This document shows, in pieces, positions 27,017 to 35,587 of a stretch of DNA of 64,000 nt. Both the position numbers and the translations under genes were made by a program. Source of the DNA: Hyphomicrobium sp. GTDB lineage: Bacteria; Pseudomonadota; Alphaproteobacteria; Rhizobiales; Hyphomicrobiaceae. Within the stretch, counting starts at the first letter, position 1. Every line of letters starts with the position of its first letter. Below the pieces are notes generated by a model that was not told where the DNA came from, did no database searches, and was given only the letters and a program-made list of their open reading frames with translations. The stretch covers positions 62,001 through 126,000 of the forward strand of contig JALHOF010000002.1 of assembly GCA_022843145.1 (NCBI GenBank), given 5' to 3'.

Positions 27017-27996
27017 GGTTTCGGCCGCACAGCAGCGCCCCATGGATAGCGGCCGACCTTGATCGACTTTACCGGCCTTAGGGCTTTGACGTCGATCACC
27101 GTCACGTCATTTGAGACGCCGTTGGTCGTGAACAGAAAGTCTTCTTCGGGTGTCAAAGCCAAATGCCAGACGCGCTGCCCAACGACGAGATATTTCAGCA
27201 CGGTCCGGGACGCCACGTCGATCACCGCGACGCGATTGGATGGCCCAAGCGCCACGAAGGCACGCGTCCCGTCGCGCGTAAACCGGAAGCCAACGGGCTG
27301 AACCGTATCGGACTGAATCCCCGCGATACGAAACGAGATCGTTGCTTCGATTTCATGGGTCGCGACATCGATGATCGACATTGTCCCGCCGATCTCCGAC
27401 GAGACCCAAAGCTTGCGTCCATCCGGCGTGAACTCGGCATGGCGCGGACGCTGATCGACAAGCACGTTCGCGATGACGTCGAAGGTCTTCGTGTCGATGA
27501 TGTGCGCCATGTTCGTCGTTTCGGACGTCGCAACGGCAAGCGAATTATCTGGAGAAATCGCGATGCCCTCTGGCTCGACGCCCACCGGCACTTGATGCAG
27601 GACCTGCCGCGCGGCGATATCGACGACGGTGGTGATCGCATCGTCCTCATTGGCGATGTAGAGACGCTTGCCGTCAGGGGACAGCGAGAATTGCTCGGGA
27701 TCCGCACCTGAGGGGAGGTCGTGCAACTTGGTGCCGCTCTCGGTATCGAAAACCTGCACGGCGTTGTCATCGCTCGCACAGACATAGAAGTGTTTGAAGT
27801 CGGCTGAAAACGTGATCCCGCGTGGCCGTTTGCCGACCTTGATCGTCCTCGTGACTTCCAGTGAAACACTGTCGATCACGGATACAGTGTTGTCCTTTTC
27901 GTTGGTCACGAAAACTTCGTGCGCAACTGCCGCCTGGACATGGCAACAGCACACGAACACCGCAAGTCGTCGTCGCACGCGGCCGAGTGCCGTCAT
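27013..27996 (-). CDS. PQQ-dependent catabolism-associated beta-propeller protein (YVTN family)
   Basis: A 327-residue secreted beta-propeller. An N-terminal signal peptide ending near AHEVF is followed by repeats of about 42 residues of the YVTN type: VTNEKDNTVSVIDSVSLEVT, VCASDDNAVQVFDTESGTKLHDL, IANEDDAITTVVDIAARQVL, and so on to the C-terminus. This family accompanies quinoprotein alcohol dehydrogenases together with the CXXCW protein, which follows with a four-base overlap. It is divergent from the cytochrome c gene, sharing a 220-base control region. Biochemical role unknown. Confidence 0.9.
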   Translation of the reverse strand: MTALGRVRRRLAVFVCCCHVQAAVAHEVFVTNEKDNTVSVIDSVSLEVTRTIKVGKRPRGITFSADFKHFYVCASDDNAVQVFDTESGTKLHDLPSGADPEQFSLSPDGKRLYIANEDDAITTVVDIAARQVLHQVPVGVEPEGIAISPDNSLAVATSETTNMAHIIDTKTFDVIANVLVDQRPRHAEFTPDGRKLWVSSEIGGTMSIIDVATHEIEATISFRIAGIQSDTVQPVGFRFTRDGTRAFVALGPSNRVAVIDVASRTVLKYLVVGQRVWHLALTPEEDFLFTTNGVSNDVTVIDVKALRPVKSIKVGRYPWGAAVRPKP

Positions 27997-28058
27997 TCCA
28001 CCTCTGCTCCCTGGCGATCAGGAGGCTTTCGTAGCGGCAATCAGGTCAACGGCCCATT

Positions 28059-28135
28059 GTTAATTGGTACAATGTTACATCTTCCGATGCCGACCGAACG
28101 GCTGCGCGCGCCAATTTGAAGTGTACCAATTGACA
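28059..28135. promoter_or_regulatory. Paired inverted AATTGGTACA / TGTACCAATT sites in divergent promoter region
   Basis: AATTGGTACA at 28062-28071 and its exact reverse complement TGTACCAATT at 28122-28131, centres 60 bases apart. Similarity extends outward (TGTtAATTGG versus TGTcAATTGG). The region lies between the beta-propeller operon (minus) and the cytochrome c operon (plus). Two oppositely oriented copies of one operator, about six helical turns apart, suggest a dimeric regulator controlling both operons, possibly the LuxR-type regulator at 33.4 kb. Confidence 0.6.
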
Positions 28136-28216
28136 ATTTCAGCTCTCCGATCACCGCCACTACTGTCCGGGCAAGAACACGCAAGTCTATGGCAGGAAAA
28201 CCGGAGTGCACGTCAG

Positions 28217-28642
28217 ATGAAGGCAACTCGCTTCTTGATCGCCGCCTTGACACTAGGACTTTTGACCGTCGGACTGGCGGAGGTGCGCGCTCACGGGGAT
28301 GTGACGCCGCAGCCGGTCGACACGACAGGTCTCGACCCGCTCAAGGATGGCTGGGCGAAGGAGAACCCCTATCGGGGCAATGAGACGGCGATTAAGATCG
28401 GTTCGTCGGGATATAATCAGAATTGCGCCCGCTGCCACGGCCTGGAGGTGATATCGGGAGGTCTTGCACCAGACCTTCGCTACCTCGAAAAAGGCAAACC
28501 CGGAGACGACTGGTTCATGGAGCGGATGCGCAAGGGCGCAACGATCAACGGCGTCACCAAGATGCCGGCGTTCGAGAACATCATCAGCCAGGAGGCCATG
28601 TGGGCTATCCGAAGCTACATCGAGTCGAAGTTCGAGGGTTGA
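28217..28642 (+). CDS. Cytochrome c, PedF/c-550 type
   Basis: A 141-residue periplasmic monohaem cytochrome. Signal peptide about 1-25 (ending EVRA-HG). Haem motif C70-A-R-C73-H74, with Met116 in TKMPAF as the likely sixth ligand. The sequence resembles the cytochrome c-550 (PedF) that accepts electrons from quinoprotein alcohol dehydrogenases. ATG 28217 is chosen because it begins a proper signal peptide. The stop TGA shares its last base with the ATG of the next gene. In this cluster it probably takes electrons from XoxF. Confidence 0.9.
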   Translation: MKATRFLIAALTLGLLTVGLAEVRAHGDVTPQPVDTTGLDPLKDGWAKENPYRGNETAIKIGSSGYNQNCARCHGLEVISGGLAPDLRYLEKGKPGDDWFMERMRKGATINGVTKMPAFENIISQEAMWAIRSYIESKFEG

Positions 28643-29526
28643 TGCGACACCGAAAGCCGCTAGGTCGCTTGTGTCGTTCGGCCGGTTTCACCGCAGGTTT
28701 GCTCGGCCTTCTCGGCCTATGCGTGTCGATGTCCCAATCGGTATCGGCAAGGTCGCTCGACGAGGTCAAAGCCAGCAACCTGTTGCGCGTCATCGCCTAC
28801 GAAGACAATTCGCCGTTCTCGTGGAGTGACGCTGGCGTCCCCAAAGGTATTGACGTCGAGATCGGGCGCGCCCTTGCTCAGAAGCTGGGTGTCGAAGTCG
28901 AAATCATTCTCCGGATGCAAGGCGAGGAAGTCGACGACGACCTGCGCGCGAACATTTGGCGAGGACCACTCACTGGCGGCCCGGTCGGCGACGTGATGAT
29001 GCACGTGCCAATCGACAAGGAACTCGTCATCCGCAACAAGGAAGCGGTGGTGGGCAATCCTTACTTCGAAGAGCGGGTCGCGATCGCCATCGACCCCGCG
29101 CGAACCGGTGAAAATCCCGGCCTCGACGTATTCAAGCGTGAAAAAATCGCTGTCCAGCTCGGGACGGTCGCCGACTATTTCCTGATGTTCTTCGACGGTG
29201 GATCGCTTCGTCCCAACATCAGCCACTTCATCAAGCCGCGGGACGGCATCAACAGCTTCCTTCGCAAAGATGTCGCTGGACTGATGGGCGTGAGGTCTCA
29301 GCTCGAAGGCATGCTGGGTCAATCGCCTCAGAAGGCTGTGTTCATCGAACCGGCCATGCCGGGGATCGTACGTTCGAGCTGGACCGTCGGAATCGCGGTG
29401 AAAGAAAACAGCCGTGATCTCTACTATGCGATTGGCAATGTGCTCGCCGAGCTGAAGACCTCGGGCGAACTCGCTGCGATCTTCGCCCGGCACGGCGTAA
29501 CGTTCATCCCGCCGACGATCAAATGA
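28642..29526 (+). CDS. xoxJ: XoxJ/MxaJ-like periplasmic binding protein
   Basis: A 294-residue solute-binding-type (SBP_bac_3) protein with a signal peptide (about 1-37, ending SVSARS). The mature start LLRVIAYEDNSPFSWSDAGVPKGIDVEIGRALAQKLGVEVE is typical of the quinoprotein-associated family to which MxaJ and XoxJ belong. Such proteins are thought to help activate or mature the methanol dehydrogenase. It overlaps the cytochrome stop by one base and precedes the SoxYZ-like gene by 28 bases. The XoxJ label rests on the company of xoxF three genes downstream. Confidence 0.87.
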   Translation: MRHRKPLGRLCRSAGFTAGLLGLLGLCVSMSQSVSARSLDEVKASNLLRVIAYEDNSPFSWSDAGVPKGIDVEIGRALAQKLGVEVEIILRMQGEEVDDDLRANIWRGPLTGGPVGDVMMHVPIDKELVIRNKEAVVGNPYFEERVAIAIDPARTGENPGLDVFKREKIAVQLGTVADYFLMFFDGGSLRPNISHFIKPRDGINSFLRKDVAGLMGVRSQLEGMLGQSPQKAVFIEPAMPGIVRSSWTVGIAVKENSRDLYYAIGNVLAELKTSGELAAIFARHGVTFIPPTIK

Positions 29527-29554
29527 CGGCAGCACTACGAAACATGAGGCACTG

Positions 29555-30397
29555 ATGCAGCGCCGCACGACGACACGATCGCTCCATTTAGCTATACTGG
29601 CTTTCCTGATCGGCGCCGGCGCTGTCGCCGCTGCGGAGAGTGAGCGGCATCTGGTTCCGGACGATCCGCTGCAGTCCCCGCTGTGGCATGACTTGGCAAC
29701 CAAGTTCTTCGGCAACCAGAAGGTCGTCCTCGATCAACGGATCAAGGTGATCGTACCGTCGATTATCGAGAACCAGGCACAGGTGCCCGTCACCGCGGAT
29801 GCCCGTGGCCTTGATGGCGTCGTGAAAATGATTGTCTTTGCAGATCTCAATCCCATCCAGCACGTCCTGACGCTGACGCCGCGCCAGGCCGCGCCGTACG
29901 TTTCATTCCGAATGAAGGCCGAACAAGGCACCCCCGTTCGAGCCGCCGCATTGATGACCGACGGCACTTGGCGCGTCGGAAGCGTCTATCTCGATGCGGC
30001 GGGGGGCGGATGCTCGGCTCCGGCCATGGCACGCAAGGATGCCGATTGGTCGCAAACGGTCGGTCTCGCGCAGGGACGCGCATGGCGGCAGCCGGACGGA
30101 CTATCCCGCATCCGTCTTCGGGTCCGTCACCCCATGGACACTGGCCTGGCCAAGGACAACACACCGGCCTTCTTCATCGAAAAACTCGACATGCGGTCGA
30201 GCAAGGGCGAAGGGCTCGCCTCGCTCGAGCTGTTCGAGCCGGTAAGCGAGGATCCGACACTGACGGTGATGGTCAAACTACCGAAGGGTGACGCGTCGCT
30301 GAATGTCGAGGGCCGGGACAACAACGGCACGACATATCGTTCGACCATACCAGCGGCCTTCGATCAGAGCTCGCTCGGCGGCGTATCGATCCAATGA
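29555..30397 (+). CDS. Quinoprotein dehydrogenase-associated SoxYZ-like carrier
   Basis: A 280-residue exported protein with N-terminal signal peptide (about 1-27). The first half is SoxY-like and reaches a GGGCSAPAM motif with Cys153, matching the GGC carrier-arm cysteine of SoxY; the second half is SoxZ-like (RLRVRHPMDTGLAKD, then an immunoglobulin-like fold). Such fused SoxYZ proteins occur in quinoprotein clusters rather than in sulfur oxidation. The stop overlaps the ATG of the metallohydrolase gene (ATGA). Its cargo is unknown. Confidence 0.88.
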   Translation: MQRRTTTRSLHLAILAFLIGAGAVAAAESERHLVPDDPLQSPLWHDLATKFFGNQKVVLDQRIKVIVPSIIENQAQVPVTADARGLDGVVKMIVFADLNPIQHVLTLTPRQAAPYVSFRMKAEQGTPVRAAALMTDGTWRVGSVYLDAAGGGCSAPAMARKDADWSQTVGLAQGRAWRQPDGLSRIRLRVRHPMDTGLAKDNTPAFFIEKLDMRSSKGEGLASLELFEPVSEDPTLTVMVKLPKGDASLNVEGRDNNGTTYRSTIPAAFDQSSLGGVSIQ

Positions 30398-31389
30398 CCC
30401 GGAAATCCGCAGTCGCCTCGGCGTCACGTGTTACACGACGCACGACGCTCCAAATGTTGGCAGGCACGGCCGCTGGCGCACTGCTTCCTGCTTTTCATGT
30501 CGACGCCGCGCCGCTGAAATACGAATTACGGCCACAAAAGCTGGATGACGGAATCTGGCTCATCGCCGGCGCGCAGGAGGCGATCACCGCCACGAATGGC
30601 GGCGCAATTGCCAACGTGGTCATTTTCGATACGACCGCTGGCGCCGTCATCGTCGATACGGGACCTTCCAAACGATATGGCGAGCAACTTTCAGCGGTTG
30701 CGCGCGAATTGACGGGCAAGGATATTGCCCGCGTGTACCTCACGCATATTCACCCCGACCACGTTTTCGGAAATCAAGCCTTTGACCCGGTCACCATCGC
30801 GGCAACCGCCGAAGTGGCCAAGGGGCTGAAGGAAATGGGCGAAGGCTACGCCGATGCCATGTACCGCACCGCTGGAGATTGGATGCGCGGCACCGAACTC
30901 GTGCTGCCGAAAACAACAATCAAAAGCGGCGTCGAAGATTTCGGAAACCGCCGGATACGAATGCTCGCAATGCGCGGGCACACCGACTCGGATCTTGTTC
31001 TTTTCGACGAACGATCGGGCTTTCTCATTGCCTCAGATCTCGTCTTCATCGACCGTGCGCCGACAACCCCCAATGCGAATCTCGAGCACTGGCGGATCGC
31101 GCTCGCCAACCTCGGCGGGATCCCGCATCGACGATTGATCCCCGGCCATGGCCCCGCCGAGGACAGTGCACGCGGCATTGAGGACACCCGAAATTGGCTC
31201 GGCACCGTCGAGGACGTGATCCGATCTGCGTTCGAAAAAGGTCTCGACGTCACCGAGGCGATCGCACTGCCGCTGCCGGCATGGACAGACCGCATCAAGC
31301 TCGCCCGCTACGAGTATGAGCGCAGTGTTATGCATCTCTATCCGAAACTCGAAGCTGAAAAGTTGCCTAACGTCGGCAAGCGCAGTTAA
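30394..31389 (+). CDS. Quinoprotein relay system zinc metallohydrolase (MBL fold)
   Basis: A 331-residue metallo-beta-lactamase-fold protein. The N-terminus RRTTLQMLAGTAAGALLPAFHVDA looks like a Tat signal. Zinc ligands H118, H120, D122 and H123 lie in THIHPDHVFGN, and later AMRGHTDSDLV and LIPGHGPAED supply the remaining ligands. It belongs with the SoxYZ-like carrier immediately upstream (four-base overlap), a pairing described as a quinoprotein relay. The reaction is not known. xoxF follows 170 bases later. Confidence 0.88.
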   Translation: MTRKSAVASASRVTRRTTLQMLAGTAAGALLPAFHVDAAPLKYELRPQKLDDGIWLIAGAQEAITATNGGAIANVVIFDTTAGAVIVDTGPSKRYGEQLSAVARELTGKDIARVYLTHIHPDHVFGNQAFDPVTIAATAEVAKGLKEMGEGYADAMYRTAGDWMRGTELVLPKTTIKSGVEDFGNRRIRMLAMRGHTDSDLVLFDERSGFLIASDLVFIDRAPTTPNANLEHWRIALANLGGIPHRRLIPGHGPAEDSARGIEDTRNWLGTVEDVIRSAFEKGLDVTEAIALPLPAWTDRIKLARYEYERSVMHLYPKLEAEKLPNVGKRS

Positions 31390-31559
31390 GCCCCCCGTCA
31401 ATGCGGATACATTCCCGCAAAGTCTTCCTGGTTGTACTATTTGGCAATCCAGTTCCCGAAACCTCCGGGATACTTTCCCCACTGGTGAAGCTTCCGAGTG
31501 TGTAGAGAGCCCTCGAACGTGGAAGCGACCAAGGAAACAGACGCCAAGGGGACAACCTC

Positions 31560-33329
31560 ATGAAATCGTGGAAATGGTACGCAACCGCGAGTGCAATTGC
31601 ACTTTCGGCCACGTTCACCGCGCCGGTCAGCGCCGACGTGAAGATGGACGACATCTTGAAGGACGCTTCGACTGTCGGCGATGTCGTCTCTTACGGACTC
31701 GGCACTCAAGGTCAGCGCTACAGCCCGCTGAAGCAGGTCAACCGGGACACCGCGGGTCGCCTCGTACCGGCATGGGCATTCTCGTTCGGCGGCGAGAAAC
31801 AGCGCGGCCAAGAGAGCCAGCCGCTGGTCAAGGACGGCGTGATGTACGTCACCGGCTCCTACAGCCGCATGTGGGCCGTCGACGTCAAGACCGGCCGCGA
31901 GATCTGGCAATACGATCACCGCCTGCCCGAAGGCATTCTGCCGTGCTGCGACGTCATCAATCGCGGCGCTGCAATCTACGGTGAGAATGTCTTCTTCGGC
32001 ACGCTCGACGCCAAGATCGTCGCGCTGAACGCAAAGACGGGCAAGGTCGTTTGGACAAAGGAAATCGACGACTTCAAAGCCGGCTACTCGTACACCGCTG
32101 CTCCGCTCATCGTGCCGTCGAAGGCGCACGGACCGATCATCGTCACCGGCGTTTCGGGCGGCGAATTCGGCGTCGTCGGCCGCGTCGAGGCGCGCAAGGT
32201 CGATAATGGCGATCTCGTCTGGTCGCGTCCGACCATCGAGGGCCACATGGGCATGCTCGCTGGCAAAGAGTCGACGATGACCGGCAAGCAGAACGAGAGC
32301 TGGCCGGGCGATCTTTGGAAAACCGGTGGCGGCGCGACGTGGCTCGGCGGCACCTACGATCCCGATACCAACCTGTTGTTCTTCGGAACCGGCAACCCCG
32401 CGCCGTGGAACAGCCACATGCGTCCTGGCGACAACAAGTGGTCGTGCGCGCGCATTGCGCTCGATCCGGAAACCGGCGAGATCAAGTGGGGCTTCCAGAC
32501 CACGCCGAACGACGGTTGGGACTTCGACGGCGTCAACGAGGTCGTCTCATTCGATGCCGACGGCAAAAAGCTCGCCGCCACCGCCGATCGCAACGGCTTT
32601 CTCTACGTGCTCGAGCGCGCCACCGGCAAGTTCGTGACCGCGAACCCATTCGTCGCAAAGATCTCGTGGGCGAAGGGTATCGACAAGACCGGCCGGCCGA
32701 TCTACGTGCCCGAGAACCGTCCGGGCGATCCGACCAAGGCAGCCGACGGCAAGAAGGGCTCCAGCATCTTCGCCGTGCCGAGTTTCCTCGGCGGCAAGAA
32801 CTGGATGCCGATGGCCTACTCGAAGGACACCAAGCTGTTCTACGTCCCCTCCAACGAGTGGGGCATGGATATCTGGAACGAGCCGGTGACCTACAAGAAG
32901 GGCGCGGCCTACTTGGGCGCGGGGTTCACCATCAAGCCGGTATTCGATACCCACATCGGCTCGCTCAAGGCCATGGAGCCGCTGACCGGCAAGACTGTGT
33001 GGGAGTATAAGAACAAGGCCCCGCTGTGGGGCGGCGTAATGACCACCGCGGGCGGCCTCGTGATTTTCGGCACGCCCGAGGGCGAGCTGAAAGTGCTCGA
33101 CGACAAGACCGGCAAGGAACTCTGGTCGTTCAACACCGGCTCGGGCATCGTCGGTTCTCCGATCACCTGGGAACAGGATGGAGAACAGATGATCTCGATC
33201 GTCTCTGGTTGGGGTGGCGCGGTCCCGCTGTGGGGCGGCGAGGTCGCCAAGTCGGTCGCCAATCTCAATCAGGGCGGCATGGTTTGGACGTTCAAGCTCC
33301 CGAAGCAGCTCGCTTCGAAGGCGAAGTAA
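31560..33329 (+). CDS. xoxF: Lanthanide-dependent PQQ methanol dehydrogenase XoxF
   Basis: A 589-residue PQQ quinoprotein, eight-bladed propeller, with signal peptide (about 1-25, ending PVSA-D). Key residues: vicinal disulfide C129-C130 (LPCCDV), metal ligands E202 (SGGEFG) and N279 (GTGNP), catalytic D321 and the extra D323 in WDFDGVN. The second Asp, where calcium-type MxaF has Ala, marks a lanthanide site. It oxidises methanol in the periplasm to formaldehyde or formate. No mxaI-type small subunit is nearby, as usual for XoxF. It sits at the end of the quinoprotein cluster with its own 170-base leader and a strong terminator after it. The XoxF clade was not determined. Confidence 0.96.
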   Translation: MKSWKWYATASAIALSATFTAPVSADVKMDDILKDASTVGDVVSYGLGTQGQRYSPLKQVNRDTAGRLVPAWAFSFGGEKQRGQESQPLVKDGVMYVTGSYSRMWAVDVKTGREIWQYDHRLPEGILPCCDVINRGAAIYGENVFFGTLDAKIVALNAKTGKVVWTKEIDDFKAGYSYTAAPLIVPSKAHGPIIVTGVSGGEFGVVGRVEARKVDNGDLVWSRPTIEGHMGMLAGKESTMTGKQNESWPGDLWKTGGGATWLGGTYDPDTNLLFFGTGNPAPWNSHMRPGDNKWSCARIALDPETGEIKWGFQTTPNDGWDFDGVNEVVSFDADGKKLAATADRNGFLYVLERATGKFVTANPFVAKISWAKGIDKTGRPIYVPENRPGDPTKAADGKKGSSIFAVPSFLGGKNWMPMAYSKDTKLFYVPSNEWGMDIWNEPVTYKKGAAYLGAGFTIKPVFDTHIGSLKAMEPLTGKTVWEYKNKAPLWGGVMTTAGGLVIFGTPEGELKVLDDKTGKELWSFNTGSGIVGSPITWEQDGEQMISIVSGWGGAVPLWGGEVAKSVANLNQGGMVWTFKLPKQLASKAK

Positions 33330-33358
33330 GGCCAACCGTCCGGTTCGCATGACTTTTT

Positions 33359-33386
33359 GGGGCGAGCAGATCCACCTGCTCGCCCC
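33359..33386 (+). terminator. Rho-independent terminator after xoxF
   Basis: GGGGCGAGCAG - ATCCAC - CTGCTCGCCCC: a perfect 11-bp GC-rich stem with a six-base loop, starting 30 bases after the xoxF stop and followed by TTACTGTTGTT. The T-tract is imperfect. Confidence 0.8.
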
Positions 33387-33422
33387 TTACTGTTGTTGCA
33401 AGCTTCATCAGGTGATGAAATT

Positions 33423-34178
33423 ATGAGCAACGCGGGCCACGTCGCTTCATTGATGACCCACGAAGTCGCCGTATTGGAGGCCTCAGCGGTGCCAGCAAGA
33501 TTCCTCGTCGTCGACGATCATCCCCTATTCCGCGAGGCAATCCAACTCGCGGTGCTCGTGGCATATCCCGAAGCGAAAATCGTCGAAGCAACATCGATCG
33601 CAGGCGCGCGAGCCGTGATCGGGAGCGAAGGACCATTTGACCTCGTCCTTCTCGATCTCACGATGCCTGGTACGCGTGGGTTCGAGGGCCTCCTCGAGCT
33701 GCGGACGCATCATCCCAAACTGCCCGTCGTCATCGTCTCGGCGCTCGACGATCCGCAGATCATCCATCAGGGAATGACGTATGGGGCGGCCGGCTTCATT
33801 CCGAAGTCGGTCCGCAAGGGCGAGCTCGCCGATGCAATCCAGACCGTCATGAACGGATGCGTCTACCTGCCAAAAGACTACGAGCCTCCGCAAGCTCAAC
33901 CGCAGAACTCCGGCCAGTCTTCTTTCACGACGCGCCTTGGTACGCTGACGCCGCAACAGCTCCGCGTCTTGATGATGTTGCGTCAGGGAAAGCTCAACAA
34001 GCAAATCGCGTATGAACTCGATGTCGGGGAGACCACGGTCAAGGCGCACGTCTCGGAGATCCTGCGCAAACTGAACGTCGCATCTCGCACGCAAGCCGTG
34101 ATCGAAGCTCAGAAGATCGACTTCGACGCGGCGTCTCTGCCGCAGAGAGACACAGAAAAGCCTTCCGGATCCCGCTGA
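33423..34178 (+). CDS. agmR: NarL/LuxR-type response regulator, AgmR/ErbR/PedR1-like
   Basis: A 251-residue response regulator. Receiver domain begins ARFLVVDDHPLFREAI; phospho-acceptor D78 is in LVLLDLTMPG, and Lys of IPKS is present. The LuxR helix-turn-helix is NKQIAYELDVGETTVKAHVSEILRKLNV. Both halves, including GCVYLPKD before the linker, closely recall AgmR/ErbR/PedR1, the regulators of quinoprotein alcohol oxidation in pseudomonads. It starts 36 bases after the xoxF terminator, so either read-through or a very short promoter drives it. It converges with the NahK-like kinase gene (28 bases between stops). Likely controls xoxF and the accessory operons. Confidence 0.88.
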   Translation: MSNAGHVASLMTHEVAVLEASAVPARFLVVDDHPLFREAIQLAVLVAYPEAKIVEATSIAGARAVIGSEGPFDLVLLDLTMPGTRGFEGLLELRTHHPKLPVVIVSALDDPQIIHQGMTYGAAGFIPKSVRKGELADAIQTVMNGCVYLPKDYEPPQAQPQNSGQSSFTTRLGTLTPQQLRVLMMLRQGKLNKQIAYELDVGETTVKAHVSEILRKLNVASRTQAVIEAQKIDFDAASLPQRDTEKPSGSR

Positions 34179-34205
34179 GAAAATTCGTGTTCCGCCAGAC
34201 GCGGA

Positions 34206-35585
34206 TCAACCGAGCATGTGAGACATCAAAGCGCGCAGCTCGGCGGGCTTGACTGGCTTGCAGAGGATCTCGCAACCGGCGAGGCGTGCAACGTCCGAAA
34301 TTGCAGACGTGTGGTCGGCTGTGACGATGATTGCCGGCAAGGCGTCGCTCCGCGTTGCCCGCAAAGCTGTGACGATGTCGATGCCGCAGGCACCATGGTC
34401 GAGGTGATAGTCCGCAAGCACGATGTCCGGCGCAAAGTCGCCCGTGCTGAGGATCGCTGCGACCTCCGCTTGATCGCGGGCACTGCGCGATACGCAGCCC
34501 CAGCGATCGAGCAGCGTCGTCATAGCCGTCAACACCGTCGCATCGTTGTCGATCACCAAGACCCGGGACGTCGCGAAGCCGTACGCCTCTCGCACCGTCT
34601 GGATATTTGGCATCGGCACCAATGACGGACACAGCGTGTCGGCCAGTGGTGCCGTCACCGAGAAGCACGTGCCGCGGCCGACGCGTGAGCAAACCGAAAT
34701 CTCGTGATCGAGAGCTTGTGCCGTGCGACGCACGATCGATAGACCCAGACCAAAACCTGCGGCCGACACACGCTCGGAAGCGGCCCCGCGCTCGAACTCC
34801 TCGAAAATGCGTGAACGCTCAGTCTCGGCGATACCGGGCCCGGTATCCCAGACCTCGATCCGAACCGCGTTGCCGCGGCGGCGGGCTGCAATCTTGACTT
34901 CCCCACGCTCGGTGTAACGCACGGCGTTCGCCAGCAGGTTCTGCAAGATGCGGCGGAGCATCAGTTGGTCGGACGTCACCGACAACATCGTCGTCCGGAA
35001 CGTCAGCGTCAGATCCTTGTCCCGCGCCAAGGGCTCGAGGTCGGTCACGAGGGAGCGGAACAACTCGTCGAGCGCAATGGTCTTCAGCGAGGGCTGCACG
35101 ACACCGGCTTCCAGCTTCGAGATATCGAGAATACTGCGCAGCAGTTCCTCGATCGTCGAAAGTGCGTGATCGATCTGTCCAGCCAATCGAGCCTGCTCGG
35201 CGGGCTTCACCGTCCCGTCGAGAGCCGAGTTCGTTAGCCGCGCGGCATGAAGCGGTTGCAGCAAGTCATGTCCGACGGCTGTAAAGAAGCGCGTCTTGAA
35301 ACGGCTCGCCCTCTCGGCTGTGTCACGGGCTGAAACGAGCTGCTGATTGGTTTCCTCGAGTTGGCGAAGTGCATTCTTAAGCTCTTCGGTGCGAAGCCTG
35401 ACCTGGGCTTCCAGTCCGATCGCGGTTTGAAACAGCGAATAGGCATTCGCCTGTTGCTCCATCGAGCGCTCGACACGTTGAATAAGCGCCGCATTGATCT
35501 TCCGCAGCTTGACCAGCTGGCGGTCGGTCAAATCCTGCGGCATCTCGATGAAATCGCCAGGACGTTGCGGCCCGGTCGGCTGCAT
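34206..35585 (-). CDS. nahK: Hybrid sensor histidine kinase, NahK/ErcS'-like
   Basis: A 459-residue soluble hybrid kinase. A coiled-coil N-terminus (about 20-95) leads to the H-box FFTAVGHDLLQPLHAARL with His106, then N-box LQNLLANAVRY, G-boxes DTGPG and GFGLGLSIV, then a receiver domain with phospho-acceptor D392 (IVLADYHLD) and Lys443 (CKPVKP). The HDLLQPL(N/H)AAR H-box is characteristic of NahK/ErcS'. It lacks membrane helices and the N-terminal PAS domains of the Pseudomonas protein. ATG 35585 lies two bases after the FIST gene stop, so the two are cotranscribed, as nosP-nahK are in P. aeruginosa. The first 57 codons of the longest frame overlap the FIST gene and are dismissed. Confidence 0.88.
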   Translation of the reverse strand: MQPTGPQRPGDFIEMPQDLTDRQLVKLRKINAALIQRVERSMEQQANAYSLFQTAIGLEAQVRLRTEELKNALRQLEETNQQLVSARDTAERASRFKTRFFTAVGHDLLQPLHAARLTNSALDGTVKPAEQARLAGQIDHALSTIEELLRSILDISKLEAGVVQPSLKTIALDELFRSLVTDLEPLARDKDLTLTFRTTMLSVTSDQLMLRRILQNLLANAVRYTERGEVKIAARRRGNAVRIEVWDTGPGIAETERSRIFEEFERGAASERVSAAGFGLGLSIVRRTAQALDHEISVCSRVGRGTCFSVTAPLADTLCPSLVPMPNIQTVREAYGFATSRVLVIDNDATVLTAMTTLLDRWGCVSRSARDQAEVAAILSTGDFAPDIVLADYHLDHGACGIDIVTALRATRSDALPAIIVTADHTSAISDVARLAGCEILCKPVKPAELRALMSHMLG

Positions 35586-35587
35586 GC

